From a virus, in IMG/VR virus record IMGVR_UViG_3300042549_002424, positions 1-64,000 of that record: 64,000 nucleotides of DNA; one strand, 5' to 3'. Positions 59,344 through 64,000 of this stretch are shown here, piece by piece. Made by a program: the position numbers and the translations under genes. The number at the start of each line of letters is the position of its first letter. Within the stretch, counting starts at the first letter, position 1. The notes beneath the pieces are model-generated. The model was not told the DNA's origin, did not search any database, and saw only the letters and a program-made list of their open reading frames with translations.

Positions 59344-61025
59344 TCGTATTCAAAACAGTTAGTGTAAAGAACTTTCTTAGTTATGGAAACTACGATACTA
59401 AGTGGTTTCTTGATAAACATAACAGCACTCTTATCGTAGGCAGGAATGGTCATGGTAAGAGTGTTCTCTTGGACGCAGTGTGTTTCGGTCTCTTTGGTAA
59501 ACCATACCGCAATATCAATAAACCGCAATTGGTTAACTCAATCAACCAGAAAGCCTGTGTTGTTGAATTAGAGTTGATCGTCAATGGCGTTGAGTACAAG
59601 ATCATTCGTGGTATGAAGCCGAATGTCTTTGACGTATACTGTCAAGGCAAGATGCTAGACCAGGAAGCAGCGATGCGAGATATGCAGACGTATCTTGAGC
59701 AGCAGGTTTTGAAACTAAACTTCAAGACATTCTGTCAGGTAGTTATCCTTGGCTCAGCTTCGTATACTCCATTTATGCAACTTCCTGCTTATCAGCGCCG
59801 AGAGGTAGTTGAGGATGTTCTGGATATCGGCATCTTTAGTAAGATGAATGGTTTGTTGAAGGATCGAATAGCAGGCACCAAGGAAGAACTTCGCATCATT
59901 GAAGTTAAAGTTGACGCAGCAAAAAGAGAAGCGCAGGCACAGAAACGTATTATTGAATTGATCGAGAAGAATAAGACTTCGCGTATCTCTGAGATCAATG
60001 GTGAACTAACAACACTACAGGAAGAACTGGGTGTAGTAATGAGTTCGCTATCTGATCAGCAAGTACCAGACTACGTTTCAGCGAAGGCTCTGCGCGAAAG
60101 ATATATTGCCATTGTTGATAGCATCGATGAACTAAAGGCAACTGCTACACAACTAAAGACTAGGCTTGCGAGACTTGAGAGTCTTGAAGAATGCCCTACT
60201 TGCATTCAAGGAATCTCTCATGATCACAAGACAACTATCAAGACCAAGTTTGAGGAAGAATGTGAACAGATTGATCAGAATCTCAATGAACAATATCCAT
60301 CATTGAAAGAAGTCGGTGGTCTCTTGCAAGCAGCAGAAAAAGAGCAGGGTAATTATGAAACAACAAAGGAAACTCTAACTCAGAGTAAGTCTGATCTAAT
60401 CAAGTCGATCAAAGGCAAACAGGATCAGATCGAAAAGATCAAAGAAGATTCTGGTGACGTAGATACTGAGAAAGAGAAGATGAAGGCAATCGCCGCTGAG
60501 GCATTACAGTTCATCTCGCGTAAGAATGAGTTGTCAGAAGAAAAGCAACTGCAGGAAGTTTCGCAAGTTCTGCTGAAAGATAATGGTATCAAGACCGCTA
60601 TCATTCGTGAGTACCTTCCTGTGCTCAACAAACTCATCAACAAGTATCTGACTGTGTTTGACTTCTTTGTCAACTTCAATCTTGATGAATCATTCAATGA
60701 AGTAATCAAGAGTCGAGGTCGGGATGAGTTTAGTTATGCAAGTTTCTCTGAAGGTGAGAAGAAACGAATCGACCTGGCTATCCTGTTGGCTTTCCGCCAG
60801 GTCGCTGCTATGAAGAATAGCGCAAAGGTAAATCTCCTGATCTTCGACGAAGTACAGGATAGTTCTTTGGATCTGGATGCTCGTGCCAAATTCAATGATT
60901 TGTTGGACTCTATGGCTGGTTCAAATGTGTTTGTTATCTCACATACTGACACTAGCCCTGATGCCTATGATGCTGTGATCAAAGTAGAGAAACGTGGTGA
61001 TTTTAGTCAATATGAATATGTTTAA
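59340..61025 (+). CDS. gp46: Recombination nuclease subunit gp46 (Rad50-like)
   Basis: This 561-aa (T4 560) SMC-type ATPase pairs with gp47. Walker A 'GRNGHGKS' (K40) lies in the N-terminal lobe. Long coiled coils flank a zinc hook 'CPTC' (C285, C288). The ABC signature 'FSEGEKKR' (S470) and Walker B 'LLIFDEVQDSSLD' are in the C-terminal lobe. All catalytic parts are present, so the complex should be functional. Confidence 0.97.
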   Translation: MIVFKTVSVKNFLSYGNYDTKWFLDKHNSTLIVGRNGHGKSVLLDAVCFGLFGKPYRNINKPQLVNSINQKACVVELELIVNGVEYKIIRGMKPNVFDVYCQGKMLDQEAAMRDMQTYLEQQVLKLNFKTFCQVVILGSASYTPFMQLPAYQRREVVEDVLDIGIFSKMNGLLKDRIAGTKEELRIIEVKVDAAKREAQAQKRIIELIEKNKTSRISEINGELTTLQEELGVVMSSLSDQQVPDYVSAKALRERYIAIVDSIDELKATATQLKTRLARLESLEECPTCIQGISHDHKTTIKTKFEEECEQIDQNLNEQYPSLKEVGGLLQAAEKEQGNYETTKETLTQSKSDLIKSIKGKQDQIEKIKEDSGDVDTEKEKMKAIAAEALQFISRKNELSEEKQLQEVSQVLLKDNGIKTAIIREYLPVLNKLINKYLTVFDFFVNFNLDESFNEVIKSRGRDEFSYASFSEGEKKRIDLAILLAFRQVAAMKNSAKVNLLIFDEVQDSSLDLDARAKFNDLLDSMAGSNVFVISHTDTSPDAYDAVIKVEKRGDFSQYEYV

Positions 61026-61036
61026 GGAGAATGATT

Positions 61037-61252
61037 ATGCAAGTACAAGGAAATGAAGATGGATATGCTCTGACTGGGATGAGTATGATTCATCTTGAAC
61101 TTATTACTTCTTTACTTTATCGAGTTCGGCTTGGTGAGAGCGAGACTAAGATCGCTGCCTATGAACTTCTACAGGTGCTGGAAGAGTTTAAAGTACTCCC
61201 AGTGTCCTGTTCCCATGAGTGGCCAGAAGATCATTGCACTATCGAAGTCTGA
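61037..61252 (+). CDS. Small protein after gp46, not identified
   Basis: The start at 61037 (71 aa) is preferred to 61031, because AAGGAGA ends directly before 61031, leaving no spacer there but six bases before 61037. The product is acidic and helical ('HLELITSLLYRVRLGESETK', 'AAYELLQVLEEFK') with a Cys/His-containing tail ('SCSHEWPEDHC') that might bind metal. No family is recognised. Confidence 0.55.
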   Translation: MQVQGNEDGYALTGMSMIHLELITSLLYRVRLGESETKIAAYELLQVLEEFKVLPVSCSHEWPEDHCTIEV

Positions 61253-61253
61253 C

Positions 61254-61282
61254 TTTACTTTTATTCAACTTCGAGGTATAAT
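61254..61282 (+). promoter_or_regulatory. Early-type sigma70 promoter P1 for the VWA gene
   Basis: TTTACT (61254-61259), 17-base spacer, TATAAT (61277-61282). It is nearly identical in spacer and downstream sequence to P2 at 63385. A dyad (TTCAACTT at 61264-61271, AAGTTGAA at 61293-61300) brackets the -10 box. Confidence 0.8.
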
Positions 61283-61309
61283 AACTTATCGAAAGTTGAA
61301 AGGAAAGAA

Positions 61310-63388
61310 TTGGAAGCGAAATCGTTAGACCTCTTGAGCAAACTGATGGCCAACGAGAACATCACTGTTCTGCGCCAGAAAGTTCAGACAGCCTCTTTTG
61401 ACCTGAAGAGCAGAACTCTCAGGTTGCCGACCCTCGTTGGAATGTCTCCTGCCGAAGAAACGGTAATGGAATTCCACGAGGTCGGGCATGCTCTGTTTAC
61501 TGGCGAAGAGTACATAAATCTGGCCAAGAAACAAGAGAAAAAGAACTTCAGCTCCTACATGAACGTCCTCGAGGATGTGCGTATCGAGCGACTGATGAAG
61601 CAACAGTATCCTGGTTGCCGCAAGGACTTCTTTGCTGGCTACAAGGTGCTCAACGAGCGTGACTTCTTTGGCACTGCCAATCGCGATCTCAATGAGTATG
61701 GGATCATCGACCGCATCAACCTGCACTTCAAGGTAGGGTTCTCCTGTGGCGTAAAATTCACTAAGGAAGAGCGTGTATTCCTGACTGCTGCAGAAAACGC
61801 AGAGACTGTCGAGGACGTGTATGACCTCGCCCTGCGTATCTATGACTACGCAGCTACTGAGAAGAACAAAAAACAAGAAGAACAGGGTAACGACATCGAG
61901 TTCGGTGAAGGTGACTCAGATGAGTTCGGCGACGAAGAATATGATTTTGACTTCGACGACGATATGGTAGAGGAAGAAGACGCTGAGGACGCCGACCTGC
62001 CTCCGATGGATGATGGAGTCAATGAGGAGAAGGACGAAGAAGAAGCAGATGATGAAGACACTGCTCCTGCTCCTCAGACGCAGGACAGGTTCAATGAGAA
62101 GGTTCAGGCGAACACCAACGTTAATGGCTGGGACTTCATCTATATCGAACCAAAGAACTACTATGTGCCGAAGTTCATTGGGTACAAAGACATTGTGGCT
62201 GAATTCCGTGCTGCTGACTTCGGTGGTATTGAGATGAGTTCATATCGGAAAGAGCAGTACGTAAAGTTCCGTGCTGCTAACCAGAAGTCTGTCTCGCACC
62301 TTGTTAAGGAATTCGAGATGCGTAAGGCTGCTCAGCGTTACTCGCGTACGCAGGTTGCCCAGACTGGTTCGTTGTCTATGAGCAAACTACACCAGTACAA
62401 GACCAGCGAAGATCTGTTCCGTAAACTGGACGTAATCACCGATGACAAGAACCACTCTTTCCTGATGCTTCTGGACTGGTCTGGTTCTATGCAGAACTAC
62501 CTGCAGGATTCGTTGGGTCAGGTTATTACTCTGGCATCATTCTGCCGCCGAGTGAACATTCCTTTCCAGGTCTGCGCATTCAGTGACTCTAGGAATGCAG
62601 ATATTACCTACAATGAGAACAGCTTCGGGAAGTATAACGATGCAGTGAATGAGCCAGGTCAATTCGGTGTGATCAACGGAGATATGATCAATATTCTGAA
62701 TTTCCTCGATTCGAAGATGAGCAACTCAGAATTTGATTTTGTTTGCGAAATGCTGTATACGTTTCGGTTTACGCAGTTCGCTGACTCTGCTCTGTCATTC
62801 AAGTATCGCCTCGGTGGTACTCCATTGATCGAGTCAATTGCCTGGTTGTATGACTACATCGATGAGTTCAAGAAGAACACCAAGGCAGAGAAGATGACTG
62901 TGATTACGGTGACCGATGGCGAAGGTCAAGGTATTTCGTATAAGACTACTGATGCTACTTATTCGATGAAGAAGATGCTGCGTTGCCCTAAGACTGGTCG
63001 TGTGTATGCCTGCAATCATCGCACTGAGACTCAGGGCAATATGATGGATATGATCAAGTATGCCAATCCAGATGTTCGATTCATTGGTTTCTTCATCGCT
63101 GGTGGTATCAAGAATGTTCGGAGCTTCAACTATCAGAATAACATGAAAGTTTCGGATCCTGCAGTAGTTATGCGTAAAATGAACAAAGACTACTTCTTTG
63201 AGTATCCTTCGACTGGTTACCATAAAATGTACATTATTCCCTCGCAGACTGGGAATATGGAGTTCAATACCCATGGGATTGACAAGGATATGTCTGCAGC
63301 GAGGATTGCGAAGTCTTTCAGCTCGTCTATGACGTCGATTATCAAGAGTCGGGTCGTTCTGACGAAATTCATCTCCGAAATTGCTTGA
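61310..63388 (+). CDS. VWA-domain protein with HExxH metallopeptidase-like motif (CobT-like)
   Basis: The N-terminal part of this 692-aa protein carries 'MEFHEVGHALFT' (H56, E57, H60) followed by 'NVLEDVRIERLM' (E88 or D89, E93), the layout of a zinc metallopeptidase. Residues about 190-265 are a very acidic linker. The C-terminal VWA domain has the MIDAS motif 'DWSGS' (D389, S391, S393) and the later 'VITVTDGEG'. This arrangement resembles CobT-like partners of MoxR/CobS ATPases. The start is TTG 61310, supported by AAAGGAAAG just upstream and by the similar leader at 63430. It is noticeably GC-richer than the late genes. A CobS-like partner begins at 63658. Confidence 0.82.
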   Translation: MEAKSLDLLSKLMANENITVLRQKVQTASFDLKSRTLRLPTLVGMSPAEETVMEFHEVGHALFTGEEYINLAKKQEKKNFSSYMNVLEDVRIERLMKQQYPGCRKDFFAGYKVLNERDFFGTANRDLNEYGIIDRINLHFKVGFSCGVKFTKEERVFLTAAENAETVEDVYDLALRIYDYAATEKNKKQEEQGNDIEFGEGDSDEFGDEEYDFDFDDDMVEEEDAEDADLPPMDDGVNEEKDEEEADDEDTAPAPQTQDRFNEKVQANTNVNGWDFIYIEPKNYYVPKFIGYKDIVAEFRAADFGGIEMSSYRKEQYVKFRAANQKSVSHLVKEFEMRKAAQRYSRTQVAQTGSLSMSKLHQYKTSEDLFRKLDVITDDKNHSFLMLLDWSGSMQNYLQDSLGQVITLASFCRRVNIPFQVCAFSDSRNADITYNENSFGKYNDAVNEPGQFGVINGDMINILNFLDSKMSNSEFDFVCEMLYTFRFTQFADSALSFKYRLGGTPLIESIAWLYDYIDEFKKNTKAEKMTVITVTDGEGQGISYKTTDATYSMKKMLRCPKTGRVYACNHRTETQGNMMDMIKYANPDVRFIGFFIAGGIKNVRSFNYQNNMKVSDPAVVMRKMNKDYFFEYPSTGYHKMYIIPSQTGNMEFNTHGIDKDMSAARIAKSFSSSMTSIIKSRVVLTKFISEIA

Positions 63389-63413
63389 CTTTTATTCAGT
63401 TTCGAGGTATAAT
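63385..63413 (+). promoter_or_regulatory. Early-type sigma70 promoter P2
   Basis: TTGACT (63385-63390), 17-base spacer, TATAAT (63408-63413). The -35 box overlaps the VWA stop codon. GTTTCG (63399-63404) and CGAAAC (63421-63426) form a dyad around the same 16-base core as in P1. Confidence 0.9.
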
Positions 63414-63441
63414 AACTTATCGAAACGGAAAGGAAAGAAAA

Positions 63442-63600
63442 ATGGAATACCAAGAGTTTGTTGTCTACGGTGATCATTGCTTGGCTGAGTTGGCTCTGTA
63501 TGACTATAGCCTGGATCATCCAGACAGCTACAAGGATGCGAATCCTACTGCGGAACTTCATGGTTTCTTTCCTGCCTTTGTAGGCTATGACCTTGCTTGA
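63442..63600 (+). CDS. Small acidic protein between VWA and ATPase genes
   Basis: This 52-aa gene starts at ATG 63442 behind AAGGAAAG and has its own strong promoter. The product ('YQEFVVYGDHCLAELALYDY', then 'SLDHPDSYKDANPTAELHGF') is acidic and aromatic-rich and matches nothing I know. Sitting between the two halves of a VWA/AAA+ pair, it could be an adaptor or inhibitor, but that is only positional. Confidence 0.6.
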   Translation: MEYQEFVVYGDHCLAELALYDYSLDHPDSYKDANPTAELHGFFPAFVGYDLA

Positions 63601-63625
63601 CTTTTATTTGAAGTTCAGGTATAAT
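63597..63625 (+). promoter_or_regulatory. Early-type sigma70 promoter P3
   Basis: TTGACT (63597-63602), 17-base spacer, TATAAT (63620-63625), in front of the CobS-like gene. The -35 box overlaps the previous stop codon as in P2, but the dyad seen in P1 and P2 is absent. Confidence 0.9.
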
Positions 63626-63657
63626 ATATTATTGTTTATTTTGTGATGGAGTTTAAT

Positions 63658-64000
63658 ATGTGGCTTTCCCGATTCAATTCTCAAGAATTTGAGATTATCC
63701 GTAAGATGCGCCAGCTGGATACGGTGTTCTCTGAGACTGGCGAGTTCAAGCCAGCTCTGATCAAGACTGCGTGCGACGCTCTGGGTGTTCCCCCGAAGTG
63801 GTCTATTCGTGACAAGAGTCAACCTGTTAGCCGTGGAGTGTATCTTATGCATGGTGATAGTTCTGAGAATGCTGTGAAGCAATCTGAGCCAGAAGCAGCT
63901 CCTGCTATGATGGCTGCGGTCGAACGTAAGGTCGTTCCGTTCAAGCAGTCAGCTGTGCGTCAAACCCTGGTCGGCGCAGTCCCTCCAGTAGATCCTAAGT
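63658..64000 (+). CDS. N-terminus of a probable MoxR/CobS-like AAA+ ATPase (truncated by window)
   Basis: ATG 63658 lies nine bases after a GATGGAG ribosome site; 114 codons are visible. The N-terminal part ('IIRKMRQLDTVFSETGEFKP', 'ACDALGVPPKWSIRD') is followed by a linker and 'QTLVGAVPPVDPK'. That ending resembles the lead-in to the ATPase core of phage CobS-like proteins. The Walker motifs would lie beyond the window, so the call depends on this lead-in and on the VWA partner upstream. Confidence 0.6.
   Translation, partial: MWLSRFNSQEFEIIRKMRQLDTVFSETGEFKPALIKTACDALGVPPKWSIRDKSQPVSRGVYLMHGDSSENAVKQSEPEAAPAMMAAVERKVVPFKQSAVRQTLVGAVPPVDPK

Noticed and set aside
61310-64000. Cobalamin-synthesis metabolic genes (cobT/cobS) taken literally
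   Set aside because: The VWA protein has a peptidase-like motif absent from a simple chelatase reading, and only the ATPase N-terminus is visible. The MoxR-VWA remodelling reading is safer.
1-64000. tRNA genes, insertion sequences, integrase or attachment sites
   Set aside because: I saw no cloverleaf-like segments, transposase or integrase genes, or flanking duplications. Coding is nearly continuous and the gaps are all under 130 bases.

Overview
The window is a structural and recombination block of a T4-like tailed phage (myovirus) of a Gram-negative host. The identification rests on nearly the whole T4 virion gene set in recognisable order (baseplate 48-53-27-5-25-6-(7 position)-8, neck 13-14-15, terminase 17, sheath 18, tube 19, portal 20, prohead 67-21-22, capsid 23, tail completion 3), followed by uvsY, uvsW, the late sigma gene 55 and the recombination nuclease genes 47/46. 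Several proteins differ strongly from T4 (gp8 of 1224 aa, a 2090-aa DUF4815-like protein, S74-type and glycine-rich fibres, a CobS/CobT-like pair). This suggests a distant, environmental exo-T4 lineage rather than an enteric T-even phage. The host cannot be named from the sequence.

Layout. (1) 1-3713 reads leftward: gp4, an unidentified 196-aa protein, a gp54-like tube initiator, holin, small terminase gp16, gp26-like hub protein. (2) From 3756 onward everything reads rightward. 3756-13080 is the baseplate; 13109-23983 holds a small fibre-like protein, the enlarged gp8, the 2090-aa protein and a small coiled-coil protein. (3) 23976-39105 is the host-recognition region: two long repetitive fibres (the second ending in an S74 self-cleaving chaperone), a glycine-rich adhesin, a short membrane-protein unit with its own late promoter and terminator, another fibre with two putative chaperones, and a 925-aa protein built on 28 in-register 60-bp repeats. 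(4) 39139-51190 is neck, packaging, tail and head morphogenesis, closed by a strong terminator after the capsid gene. (5) 51281-55642 is an accessory head-proximal block: an AAA+ ATPase, a mosaic protein made of phage-specific motif modules, a 2H phosphoesterase resembling the anti-CBASS enzyme Acb1 and beginning with what looks like a capsid-targeting peptide, then gp3. (6) 55659-61025 is recombination and late transcription. (7) 61031-64000 is an early-type region with three near-identical sigma70 promoters, a VWA protein with an HExxH motif, and the start of its presumed MoxR/CobS-like ATPase partner, cut by the window edge.

How it works together. A repeated TCTAAATA-like motif lies before most late units, and one exact TATAAATA is present. 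The gp55 sigma encoded here presumably recognises them. The early-type genes at the right end instead have TTGACT-17-TATAAT promoters, two of which carry a conserved dyad around the -10 box. The main candidates for new biology are the apparently packaged Acb1-like enzyme with its mosaic neighbour, the VWA-metallopeptidase/MoxR pair, domain shuffling among virion proteins (a gp6 C-terminal domain reused in the 925-aa protein; Gly-Tyr repeats shared by gp8 and sheath), and a two-box 43-nt element repeated in two distant intergenic regions.
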